From Forficula auricularia (lineage: Eukaryota; Arthropoda; Insecta; Dermaptera; Forficulidae), in assembly GCA_024734495.1 (NCBI GenBank), contig JALMQS010000817.1, positions 342,093-406,092 on the forward strand: a stretch of 64,000 nucleotides of DNA, written 5' to 3'. Under the pieces are notes generated by a model. That model saw nothing but the letters and a program-made list of their open reading frames with translations. It ran no database searches and was not told the DNA's origin. Below are positions 10,044-19,621 of the stretch, one piece after another. Position 1 is the stretch's first letter. Each line of letters starts with the position of its first letter. The position numbers and the translations under genes are program-made.

Positions 10044-11226
10044 CAGGGGCGTAACTATAGGCCGTATTTCACCCGGGGCAAGAAATAAATTTGCGCCCCC
10101 CCTTAGGCAGGCGCGGATCCAGACCTCTGATTTGGGGGGGGGGGGGGCGGTCGCCGGTATATAAGATCTACTTTTGATCTCGGAAGTGTGTCGCGATCGA
10201 ATTGTCCAAGCGGGGAGGGGGGCAGAGACTCGCCCCCCCCCTACATAGAACTTTATTTTCTTCAATTTTAAAATTTAATGTTATAAAAAAAAAATTAAAG
10301 TAAACATATAAAAAATGTTGATCTCCAGTGCTTTGGGGGGGGGGGGGGGCGGTCGCCGGTATATAAGATCTACTTTTGATCTCGGAAGTGTGTCGCGATC
10401 GAATTGTCCAAGCGGGGGGGGGGGCAGAGACTCCGCCCCCCTACATAGAACTTTATTTTCTTCAATTTTAAAATTTAATGTTATAAAAAAAAAATTAAAT
10501 AAACATATAAAAAATGTTGATCTCCAGTGCTTTGGGGGGGGGGGGGCGGTCGCCGGTATATAAGATCTACTTTTGATCTCGGAAGTGTGTCGCGATCGAA
10601 TTGTCCAAGCGGGGAGGGGGGCAGAGACTACCCCCCCTACATAGAACTTTATCTTTCTTCAATTTTAAAATTTAATGTTATAAAAAAAAAATTAAATAAA
10701 CATATAAAAAATGTTGATCTCCAATGCTTTGGGGGGGGGGGCGGTCGCCGGTATATAAGATCTACTTTTGATCTCGGAAGTGTGTCGCGATCGAATTGTC
10801 CAAGCGGGGAGGGGGGGCAGAGACTCCCCCCCCCCCCTACATAGAACTTTATTTTCTTCAATTTTAAAATTTAATGTTATAAAAAAAAAATTAAATAAAC
10901 ATATAAAAAATGTTGATCTCCAATGCTTTGGGGGGGGGGGGGGGGCGGTCGCCGGTATATAAGATCTACTTTTGATCTCGGAAGTGTGTCGCGATCAAAT
11001 TGTCCAAGCGGGGGGGGGGGCAGAGACTGCCCCCCCCTACATAGAACTTTATTTTCTTCAATTTTAAAATTTAATGTTATAAAAATAAAATAAATAAATA
11101 AACATATAAAAAATGTTGATCTCCAAGCTTTGGGGGGGGGCTCAAACTTCTTTTCCTCTGAAAGTTCGTTTTTGGCGCCCCTCTGATTTTGGCGCCCGGG
11201 GCTGCCCCCCCCTAGTTACGTCCCTG
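10044..11226. mobile_element. hAT-type MITE carrying a tandem array
   Basis: Ends 'caggggcgtaacta' and 'tagttacgtccctg' are a hAT-like inverted pair. TSD caaacaat / catacaat (7 of 8) at 10,036-10,043 and 11,227-11,234. It is inserted in the hAT transposase remnant. Most of its length is the tandem array. Confidence 0.8.
10120..11140. repeat. Five-unit tandem array, ~195-204 bp period
   Basis: 'gcggtcgccggtatataaga' starts at 10,147, 10,349, 10,546, 10,741 and 10,945 (spacings 202, 197, 195, 204). Units differ mostly in the length of G runs (8-16) and C runs. The open frames across it are array artefacts. Confidence 0.9.
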
Positions 11227-11359
11227 CATACAATAATGCACTAAAAATTGTGGAATCGCGCTGTTCTTACCAGGAACTAACGCTGCAACTGAACGCGTTT
11301 TTTCTACGCCTAAATAAAGTGTGGATATCAGAAAAATCCCCAATTAAGTGAAAAGTTTT

Positions 11360-11420
11360 TGTTTTGCCGAGAGTAGCAGAGTTGTTGATTCACAAAAGGA
11401 GAAACAAAGAGGTTGTCCTC
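11360..11420 (-). repeat. Penelope-linked leader fragment
   Basis: 'ttttgccgagagtagcagag' and 'gaaacaaagagg' are the reverse complement of 690-740. Confidence 0.5.
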
Positions 11421-11960
11421 TGCTTGATGCAAATAAACATACACACATATATATCGAGATGATATATCTGTATATATATTATTTATAAGTGTTGAGAATT
11501 TGAAAGCTATTTTATGTGTGAAATATAATTTAACAAATTCTTGTGAAAAATTTCATGACCTTTTAAACAACGACAGCAATCATAATTTTTTTTTATATTA
11601 ATATATTTATTAAAATTCTTCCAGAACTTAAGTGACTTGATTTAAATTTTTCGTTAAATTGAAGGGTTGGTTTTGTCACAAATATAATAAAACAATAATT
11701 TTAATAACTATTTGAATTATTTAATTGATAACTATACAGTTTTTCGGTCACCACTGGTCGACCATCCTCAGTATAGTTATCTCGTTCAAGAACCGGAATT
11801 TGTCATTTCACATGAAACATTCATTCTTAAATCTTCAATATAGATACATCACACAATTCATTACAATCACACATATACATATATATATAGCAACAATTTA
11901 TAAAAACGTTTATCACTGAACTAGTTAATTTAAAAAAAATATATTACAATACTATTTTTG
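11420..11960. other. AT-rich stretch inside the hAT element, no feature seen
   Basis: Short frames only. 'cggtcaccactggtcgacca' at 11,745 is a small imperfect palindrome. I see no gene. Confidence 0.4.
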
Positions 11961-12074
11961 CGTTCTATAAAAATTTTAGTTGCCCCATATAGACCAAAAT
12001 TTTAATCAAGAACCCCCCACGGTCAATGGTGTCCCGCTTTACCAATGTTAAAATATGGTCACCTTACCGTAGAG

Positions 12075-12250
12075 AGATAAAAACTTTCAGGGGGGGGGGT
12101 TAGCTACCTATTGAGGTCTTTAGGGGAGTATGGACATACTCCTAGGAGTAGGAGATATGACATCCTAATGCTAAAATTGTTTTTTTTTATTAGAGTATCA
12201 TTTTTATTGAACGTTTTATTTAAAATTTCGAGCTTTATCTATCTAATACC
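12075..12250. other. Intergenic, (g)n and (t)n tracts
   Basis: Contains a nine-G run at 12,091-12,099. No frame or repeat match noticed. Confidence 0.3.
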
Positions 12251-12252
12251 CT

Positions 12253-12640
12253 AACCCTCCCCCCACCCCGCTGGCTAAGGTTATGCTTTATAAAATAACT
12301 ATAGCTGCGACACCAGGCGGGCATCATCTTGTTAGCTAGGGGGCTTTGTCTGGACCTCCTCCTCCCGGACACCCCTGGACCCCTTCCTTTGACCCCCAAA
12401 CAAAATTTGGTTGAGTTTGATCCAAAGGGTTTCTAGAATATTCATTTTTGACCCCCTCCCCCATTTTGGGTCGTTATTTTCAAAAAAAAATTTTAACAAA
12501 AATGTCAAAAATTACTTCCTCTACAAATTCGTTTCGAATGGAATTTGACGTAGAGTCAATAGTTTAAGAGTTATAAAGCAACTAATATTCAATGACAGTT
12601 GTTATATTGTCAAATTTTACAAATAAAACATCTCTATTCT
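12253..12640 (-). mobile_element. Helitron H1-type fragment
   Basis: Shares 'aaaatttggttgagtttga', 'ccattttgggtcg' and 'tgacgtagagtcaatagttt' with the complete element at 42,436-43,166. The left end 'actatagctgcgac' is a decayed form of its CTAG terminus. Confidence 0.55.
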
Positions 12641-12649
12641 CTATATTAT

Positions 12650-13120
12650 ATATCTATAATATCTCTATATATTAATATATTCCTCTATATAGCTTAGAAT
12701 ATTAGATTTACGGCGTGTCTCATTTGAAATTTTATTAGACAAATTTATTAATTTTAAATATATTATATATTAATATATATTTAATTTTTTGGAAATAATT
12801 CATACCGCGAAAATTAATTTTTTTTTTTTGAATTTAAGAAAAATATAAATTCTTAAAATTTTAGTAGACAAATTATTTAAAAATATATATATATTATATG
12901 TATTTAATTTATAATATAAGTTTTAATGAGATATGATTTAATGGGATAATGAGATTAATTATTAATTTATTACTGCGCGGGTCATTTGAAATTTTAGTAG
13001 ATAAATTAATTTTAAAATTTTTATATATAATTAATTTAGAGACACTAATTAGATAAATTTTAATATTGAAATGTATTATTAAAAAAGAAATAGGTTTCCA
13101 ACTGATCGGGAACTTCGAGA
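12650..13120. other. AT-rich spacer with degenerate ~250-bp duplication
   Basis: 'gtctcatttgaaattttatt agacaaatt' type sequence at 12,715-12,750, 12,855-12,875 and 12,978-13,005 suggests old tandem copies. No gene. Confidence 0.35.
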
Positions 13121-13249
13121 AAAATGGTTGCATGCTTTAATAAAGTATTTATAAAGCATTTAATGATACTTTTTCATCTTTCTTTGATCAATATTCATTA
13201 TCTAAAAAAATATTTTTTCAAAACATATAATTACGGACAGCTAATAATC

Positions 13250-13345
13250 ACATCTCGAGACGCTGCCCGCCAGGGCCACCTACCCGGAGGGCCGAGCGGT
13301 TTCCGGCGTGCCGTAGGCACGCCAGGTACTGCTCGTACATATATA
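13250..13345 (+). repeat. GC hairpin end of composite element C (diverged)
   Basis: 'cgagacgctgcccgccaggg' followed by a 'ggcgtgccgtaggcacgcc' hairpin and 'ggtactgctcgt' matches the GC-rich terminus of copies at 4,312, 20,262 and 22,365, in plus orientation. Confidence 0.6.
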
Positions 13346-13552
13346 TATATAGTGGCGTAGGCAGAAAATTTTCATGGGGGTTGGGGAGGGGGTCAATCCA
13401 CATAGCAAAATATTTAGTTAGAATTTTTTTAATAAAACAAATAGGTAAGTACTTCAAGAAATTAAAAAAGAACATAATCCTTGATTAAACATATGAAATA
13501 TATTTATTTACGGTATTTACCATAAGAAACGGTTTGTCGTTGACTTTACTCA

Positions 13553-13909
13553 TTTTTTTTTTTTAATCATATTGATAAGAGAAGGAGATACACCAAAAGG
13601 TGCATCCCCTAAAGCCCTGTATGGAATGGCCCCTCCATCGTGAAAAGAACAGAGTAGAAGGAAAGAAGCCGGGATCATGAGCCAAATCCCAGAAAGTTAG
13701 ATACAATCCAATTTACTAAGTTATTTAAAGGCTTCGAGCAGTGGTAAATTCTCCGCGCGATAAATTAGTATAAATTTATCTCCCACTTAATTTTTATTAC
13801 CAGACCCTATACTTACAGAAAAAATGTCTGGGTATAGCCGGGAATCGAACCCGAGATCTCCGGGTTGCCAGCCAGACATCCTGACCATTACACCACGGAG
13901 GCGGCAACC
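13553..13909 (-). mobile_element. tRNA-derived SINE family S1, full length
   Basis: The minus strand begins with a tRNA-like head (13,909 to about 13,822) with A box 'tggtgtaatggt' and perfect B box 'ggttcgattcc', followed by a body of about 240 bp and an A tail (T run at 13,553-13,564). The anticodon loop is 8 nt, not 7, so it is not a tRNA gene. A 5'-truncated relative is at 32,249-32,480. Confidence 0.8.
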
Positions 13910-14197
13910 TATACTATACCCTGGGGGGGGGGTTATAATCTATCCTAAAGCCTCAATTGTAAGGGACATTTGGATTTCTTAAAGATCGAAGTTTCTTCTC
14001 GTGTGCTAATCTATATAACCTTCAAGATCCTTCGACTACGACCCTACCTCTTTTTTCTATTTACAATACAGGAGTCAATTTTGACTTATTAAGGTGTTGT
14101 ATCTTGTTGGTGTAACACCTATTGCATGAATAATTAGTTATTAATAATTAAAATGACGAAAAACGTGCGTTTGTTGTGTTCTCTAGTTAGTTCTCAC

Positions 14198-14356
14198 CGA
14201 GGGGTGAACCGCGACCTAATATAGTGTACACCTACTTCCACTTTCATTTCCAAGAAGAAGACAATAGATGAAGGGACATTTTCTATTGAATTCCAAAATA
14301 ATTCCATATAATTCCTAAGACGTGTACACCTAATTCCAATCGCGGTTCATTTCTCG
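14198..14356. mobile_element. 159-bp MITE M1 with 8-bp TSD
   Basis: TIRs 'cgaggggtgaaccgcga' and 'tcgcggttcatttctcg'; TSD gttctcac at 14,190-14,197 and 14,357-14,364. hAT-like by TSD length. A sister copy lies 57 bp away in opposite orientation. Confidence 0.8.
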
Positions 14357-14412
14357 GTTCTCACTCTGACAGAGCGTCATTCAGAACTCAGAAGCCTCAC
14401 TTTTATTTTTTC

Positions 14413-14556
14413 CGAGGGGTGAACCGCGATTGGAATTAGGTGTACATCGTCTTTGGAATTACTTTGGAATTCATTAGATAATCAATCTATTGTCTTCTAC
14501 TTGGAAATGAAAGTGGAAGTAGGTGTACACGATTTTGGCTCGCGGTTCACCCCTCG
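14413..14556. mobile_element. 144-bp MITE M1, second copy
   Basis: TIRs 'cgaggggtgaaccgcga' and 'tcgcggttcacccctcg'. Its flanks share ttttttc (7 bp). Confidence 0.75.
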
Positions 14557-14629
14557 TTTTTTCCCTACAACGCAATAAAGTCAATGAGCTGACGTAACGC
14601 CACGCCCAAGACCCCGCGTAAATTATATA

Positions 14630-14900
14630 CAGGGTGGTCCCGAATTCATGGTACAAACTTTAATGGTAGGTACAGGACATTGTAACAATGAGTTATTGTA
14701 TAGGAATGTATAGTGTAATAAGTATATGTAATATGTATATGTATGTATAATGTATAATGTATGTATAATGTATAGCCGTTATTTCCCCTGTTTACGCTCT
14801 CCCGCGTCACTTGCGACTATACATTCCTATACAATAACTCATTGTTACAATGTCCTGTACCTATCATTAACGTTTGTACCATGAATTCGGGACCACCCTG
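14630..14900. mobile_element. Foldback mariner-like MITE, TA TSD
   Basis: TIRs 'cagggtggtcccgaattcat' and its reverse complement, arms of about 85 bp, flanked by TA on both sides. The centre holds 'tatgtataatg' repeats. The terminus resembles mariner/ITm-type MITE ends. Confidence 0.8.
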
Positions 14901-15172
14901 TATAGATGCGCCGCGTCGACAAGTTTTTTTCTTCTTTATTATTTTACCATCTATAATGCGAATACAGACAGAAATCTTAACAACACTAATTGGGTTCAGA
15001 TTTACTTTTGAACGGAACGCTAAAAAGTCACCAAATCCCTAAAATATTCAGAAAACTTTTTTTTTGAGTCTTAAAAAAAGTGTTCACTTTTTCTAAAGTG
15101 AAATTTTTAATTGAAGTAAAGTTATACAAGAGTGGCTATATTTATTTTTTCTATTATAAAAAAAAAAAAAAT

Positions 15173-15245
15173 TAAGTTAGTTCTTTCACAAATGCAAAAA
15201 TTCAAGAAGTCTTCGAAACTGGGAATATAAGTCATTAAAAAATAA
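15173..15245 (+). mobile_element. TTAA MITE K1, terminal fragment
   Basis: 'ttagttctttcacaaatgca' to 'aatataagtcattaaaa' matches 21,159 onward. Confidence 0.55.
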
Positions 15246-15261
15246 TTTTTAAGAAAAAAAT

Positions 15262-15545
15262 GAAACCGACTTCAAAAAAATTAAATGCGTTAAATCGTAT
15301 GATAAATGAATATTTTTATTTGTTACTTTTAAGCAATTTTCGTCCCAAAGGAGGGGCATGACATGGAGTAGAATAATAAAACAGACTTCAAAAAAATTAA
15401 TTGCAACAAATAAAATACACTAAAAGGTATAAAATAATTATTTTCTTATTTAGTTACAACTAAACGACGAAATATTAACATGAAATTACTTTTTGAAGTC
15501 GGTGCCAAACATACATTTTATAAATCGCACTCGACGGATCTTATA
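15262..15545. repeat. Foldback element F1, partial copies
   Basis: 'aaccgacttcaaaaaaatta' at 15,265 and 'cagacttcaaaaaaattaat' at 15,383, then 'tttttgaagtcggtgccaaa' at 15,490. Only the left half of the palindrome is present. Confidence 0.6.
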
Positions 15546-15939
15546 GTATAGGAGCTAGCAACGTTTTCGAGCGATCATTTTAGGTCAGCTGATTTTTTGA
15601 TATGTCGTTTCTTTTGCTATTTCGGTTAGGGTCTGGGCCATCTGGCTGGCTGTAGTAGTTGCGTTTACTTCTGCGCATCCAATTTGTACAGGTAATAATA
15701 CTAACTTTTGAAAGAATTTTAAGAAGGCTAATTTTTATTATTTTATCTTTAGATAGGTTTAACAACATCCATCTCTTATTGCCAGACGTTTTTATCGTTG
15801 CTAATAATGTCCCAGACGCGATTTTTTATTGATTAAAAATCAAAAATTTTAAGAATTTTAGTACGTCTGTAATTTTAATATTATGTTATTTAAGTGTGAA
15901 AAAACCTAAAATTAATTTGCCAGACACTTATTCAGTTGT

Positions 15940-16430
15940 TAAAACAAGAATCAACTCAAGCTTGAGTTGTTTACCAAAAAGAATTTAGTCTTTTTGATTT
16001 TAAGTCGATTCTTCCACGTTTTCCGTAGAGGTTGCCATTAATAGTCAAAACATCAAAAATGGAATGCAATAAGGTTATTCCTCTAGTATTAGATAAGAAT
16101 CGATCGTTATTTTTGATTTTAAGCCGATTCCTCCATGTCTTCAGCAATGGTTACCAATAATAATCGAAGCGTCAAAAATCCATATAGAATGGTTATTCCT
16201 CAAGTACTAGATGAGAATCAATCGCTACTTTTGATTTTAACTCGATTCCTCTATGTCTTCAGCAATGGTTACTAATAAAAACCAAAACGTCAAAAGTCCA
16301 ATATAGAATGGTTATTCCTCAAGTACTAGATGAGAATCAATCGCTATTTTTGATTTTAAGTGGATTCCTCCATGTATTCAGCAATAGTAACGGACAAGAA
16401 AACAACGCGGTTGCTATGGTTACTTATAAA
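15940..16430 (+). repeat. Tandem array, ~126-bp unit, locus 1
   Basis: About four units, each with 'gattcctccatgtcttcagc' and 'aatggttattcctcaagta'. The same family forms an inverted pair of arrays at 60,300-60,970, including the start 'actcaagcttgagttg'. Confidence 0.8.
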
Positions 16431-16559
16431 ATTTCCTCCCAAATTTTTACCATTTCACAGCGAAAAGCCTAACCATTCTTACTTAAGTAAGGTTAAATGA
16501 GCTATCTTAAAACGATCAAATGAATAAATTATAAAGAATTTAAAATAAAAAATGAAAAA

Positions 16560-17110
16560 AATGTACTATTTTACTCTAGAATAAAGTACTTTAAAATATA
16601 ATTTTACTAAAAACTTTATTTAACCTTTTTTGTGGTCCCCAAGGTACTTAATTAGGATATTAAATTTTATCAAAATTGGTTAAGTCATTTTCAAGATATT
16701 TAGAAAAAACTAAAAAAGTACTGAAATAAAGTACTAATGTTTGTGGACCGATATGTACCAAAAACTAATCAGCGCTTCATTTTGCTAAACTAATGGTAGG
16801 TTTTCAATTTCATTTCAATCGGTGCAATGGTGTGGAAAAAATCGTGGACGAAAAAAACGATAACTCACGCACATACATCCATCCATCCATCCTCCCCAAA
16901 AAAATGGCACTTTTTGGGCTCTCGACGAGATTCCAGGTAATTTTTGGCAAAACCGTCACGTGCTAAAATTCAATCTCATTGAATACTTCAATTTGTGACC
17001 TTAATTGAGTCCATGGGTTCCGTAGTCTTTACCTGAGGACACTTTGAAGTCGCGCTTGCCGCGAGAGCGATTACAATACTTTCTCCTATGCTTCGCATTG
17101 GATAAAGTAA
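16560..17110 (+). repeat. Decayed repeat with 'catccatccatcc' tract
   Basis: Contains 'aagtact' repeats, a (catc)n run at 16,877-16,893 and a 'gcgcttgccgcgagagcg' GC patch at 17,053. Wording of this kind is common in non-coding Helitron-type and other repeats of insects. No intact frame. Confidence 0.35.
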
Positions 17111-17224
17111 AAATAATTGATTTAAAAATGAAATTTAAGCAATCTGTTTCATTGTCTATTTTCAAAATGTTTATTTATTTATAGTTGCTTTATAATTCCT
17201 TCTTAAAGCCAGAGCCGGCTTACA

Positions 17225-17365
17225 AGGGCGGATCTATATTGGGACTAATATGACTTAAGTCCTGGGCCCCCAAGTGCACACTGCAATAGTACCGAAAATA
17301 TTTAGTAGGGGCCTCAAAATTGAATTGTGCCTGGGGCTTATCAAGTGCTAAATCCACCATTGAGT
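17225..17365. mobile_element. Possible hAT-type MITE
   Basis: Left 'caagggcggatctatattgg' and right 'gtgctaaatccaccattg' are imperfect inverted ends (CAA-G/T-GG-C/T-GGAT). No matching TSD found, so tentative. Confidence 0.35.
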
Positions 17366-17552
17366 TCTCTAAATATTTTTACTTTTATCGGTAATGCAAA
17401 CCCTAGCTGTTCTTCGAAAGGACGCGCTAAAAAAATTGGGTGAAGAGTATATGGGACGTTCCGGACGTGCGGCTTTGGGACAAATAATGCTGCAGTATAT
17501 TTTATCATATCATTATCTACTCTTATTAAACGAGCAAAAATTGTATATATAT

Positions 17553-17745
17553 ATAGTACCTGGAGCCACCGAGAGATGCACGGTAACCCCTGACCCCCTC
17601 TTCCGAAACCACACACCTCGCCCCCACCACTCAGCCCCACGCCACCCCAAACGCGCCTCCCAACCCTGGATCCCCCACAACTGCACCCCACCTCTTGCAG
17701 CTCCCACATCCACCCCCACCCTGCATCCAGTTTTTGCTTTCTAAT
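17553..17745 (-). mobile_element. Helitron H2-type 3' end with C-rich body
   Basis: On the minus strand the hairpin 'accgtgcatctctcggt' (17,584-17,568) is followed by exactly 11 nt and then CTAT, one base away from CTRR. Upstream is the C/G-rich body. Compare 57,800-57,999 and 61,591-61,650. Long overlapping frames here come from the low-complexity body. Confidence 0.5.
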
Positions 17746-17759
17746 GGTCTACATATTAT

Positions 17760-18415
17760 GTGAATATTTGTTTACTCGTACACCAATTTGCCCACATTCG
17801 TTCATAGTGATAAACATTATAAAAAAATAAATAGGAAAATAATAATAAAAAAAATAATCGTATAGGATCTGAAATAAAAACATAAAATTAAATAAGATTT
17901 GTTTCCAAGTTATATAAAAAAAGCCACTTCAACCACTTTATTTGTAAACACACCTGTAATGTTATGATTTAGACACCTGTTAATTAAAAACAAACAAAAA
18001 ATTACTTTTTTTTATTTTTTTTTATAAATTTTATTAAACCAATTATTTTACATTAATTAATGTAGTATACATTGTATTTTTGCTTCGATTCCGGAGATTA
18101 CTTCTCCACCATCGAGTGTCCTTATTCATCTTTAGTCCTTGTTTTTAATAAGAGGGAAAATCTAATTAGATAAAAAAACCTCTTTTCCGATAATTATTTC
18201 AATTTCATTATTCCCCAATCAAGTCGATTGGTATCCTCTCCCTCCTCCAACAAAAAATTACTAATTTTAATATAATACTTATATTAATATTTGCTATAAC
18301 CTATTAGTGGGTTTTAAAATTAAAAAACCAATTAATAAATAAAAGATAATTGAAAAAAATGTAAATAAACTTTTTATTGAGATTTTTATCTATAAATAAT
18401 TACTTTAATTAAGAA
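17760..18415. other. AT-rich spacer, nothing recognised
   Basis: Short low-complexity runs only. No splice-flanked frame noticed on either strand. Confidence 0.3.
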
Positions 18416-18417
18416 AA

Positions 18418-18555
18418 GATCAATTAAGATTAAATTTGTCGAGGTCCAGACCTAGCCAGATCGTTCTCTCATCCTCATAACTTGTTAATAGAGTTGGTTT
18501 CATCAAAATCGATAGAGCCGTCTTCAAAATAGAACTAAGATACAAATATATATGT
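18418..18555 (-). repeat. Inverted partner of 19,265-19,430
   Basis: 'gtcgaggtccagacctagcc' to 'agaactaagatacaaat' is the reverse complement of 19,300-19,420. Related wording at 32,600-32,720, 41,690-41,830 and 46,900-47,040 suggests an old dispersed family. Confidence 0.6.
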
Positions 18556-18769
18556 AGGAAGTTAAAAGAAGTTGCAAACACATACAGTATATTGAAACAG
18601 AGTTAGTCTTTAAAAAGACTATTGATGAAAATGCTTTTTTAAAATAATAAGTTTAGTTCTGAAAAGAACAATTGTTCAAATGCTTTTTAAAAATAAGAAT
18701 GATGTCTCAATATATATGTGTTCGCCAATGAAATAATGAAAAATCCACTTACTTTAAAATAGGACCGCT

Positions 18770-19200
18770 TTGCTAGTGAATAAAAAGCTAATATCTGCGA
18801 AAGCGCATCTTGTTACCAGGATAAGGCTCTTGCAGGCGTTGGGTCGCCTGGGAGAGCAATTTCCCATAGAGATGTTCTTTGTTCGGAGCAAGAATGACAG
18901 ATGTTGGCACGTTCACGAAATATTTACGCGAAAAGAGACTGAGACGCTTGAGCTCTGTGAGCCAATGAGAGCCCGCCTAATATCGCCTTGATTTAGATAT
19001 AAGTTAAGTGCAGTTTGTCGATTTGTTTAGTTTATAGTTTACAGTTGAATACGGGCTTTGCTTAAAGATGGTTGTAACCAAAACGATGTATTAATTAACG
19101 ATGTGTATTATGATGTTTAACGATGACCCCTAGACACGAAAATGTATTACCCCCCCCCCCCTTTTTTTTGTTAATAAATATATATAAAGAATGAATAAGT
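18770..19200 (+). other. Unassigned higher-GC segment
   Basis: Between the arms of an inverted repeat. GC is higher than in the flanks over 18,775-18,990, with a 73-codon frame that I do not recognise, then 'taataaa' signals near 19,170-19,185. It could be an LTR or non-coding exon, but no TG..CA ends or PBS are visible. Confidence 0.25.
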
Positions 19201-19264
19201 GTGTTATTTAACCCCTATGAACGAAGGGGGTGAAACCCCGCCTTCTACATATATATACATATAT

Positions 19265-19430
19265 ACAAATAATTTTTGGTCGTTTAATAAGAGTAGATAT
19301 TTGTATCTTAGTTCTATTGTGAAAACGGCTCTACCGATCTTGATGAAACAAAATCCATTAACAAGTTTTGAGAATGAGAAAACGATCTGGCTAGGTCTGG
19401 ACCTCGACAAATTTCATCTTAATTGATCTT
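19265..19430 (+). repeat. Dispersed repeat, partner of 18,418-18,555
   Basis: Contains 'ttttggtcgtttaataagag', also seen near 17,525 (reverse) and 43,172-43,200. Confidence 0.55.
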
Positions 19431-19471
19431 TGCTTAAACATTTTCAGAGTGTTTTTTTACATAAAGAATTT

Positions 19472-19621
19472 TTAATCTTTTATTTCTACATCATCATCAT
19501 CTTGTGGTTTGTCTTCTTTATCGCTTTCTCCTTCTTCACCCTCTGAAGAAGCAATATTATCGGGTATTTCTTCAGCAACTATTTGTTTTGTCCTTTCAGC
19601 GATACAGTACTTTTCAATTAC
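19472..19621 (-). CDS. DAXX-like gene, exon 7 (terminal)
   Basis: Acceptor TTATTTTCACAG, phase 0, 49 codons and TAA. 'VIEKYCIAE' matches the vertebrate 'VISKYAMLQ' segment that closes the DAXX helical core. The rest is acidic ('EGEEGESDKED', 'DDDDVEIKD'), as expected for the DAXX acidic region but only about 30 residues long. A possible alternative donor (GAT/GTAGAA) lies near the end. Confidence 0.8.
   Translation of the reverse strand, partial: VIEKYCIAERTKQIVAEEIPDNIASSEGEEGESDKEDKPQDDDDVEIKD

Larger units (their letters stand above)
9922..11345 (+). pseudogene. hAT transposase C-terminal remnant, split
   Basis: Left part (9,922-10,035) reads 'EFFEYIDKEKVKSWAS' and onward. Right part (11,240-11,345) reads 'LPGTNAATERVFST' and 'NKVWISEKS', which is the hAT dimerisation-domain wording (P-G-T-N-A-x-x-E-R-x-F-S). 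A frameshift lies near 11,258. The gap between the parts is the inserted second hAT element. Non-functional. Confidence 0.7.
9653..12066 (+). mobile_element. Decayed hAT element with perfect 8-bp TSD
   Basis: Ends 'taaggtgaccagacgtcccg' and 'aaatatggtcaccttа'-type inverted terminus; TSD ccgtagag at 9,645-9,652 and 12,067-12,074. Pieces of hAT transposase occur inside on both sides of a second hAT insertion at 10,044-11,226. About 1.2 kb remains once the insert is removed. Confidence 0.85.

Noticed and set aside
10315..10962. Several glycine/serine-rich frames
   Set aside because: They repeat with the tandem array units and exist because stops are rare in G runs.
13822..13909. tRNA gene
   Set aside because: Eight-base anticodon loop and fusion to a SINE body with A tail.
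17341..17744. Overlapping 116-122-codon frames on both strands
   Set aside because: They lie on C/G-rich low-complexity Helitron body sequence; no splice context or homology.
18770..18991. 73-codon frame as a gene
   Set aside because: No homology or splice sites that I recognise; kept only as an unassigned segment.
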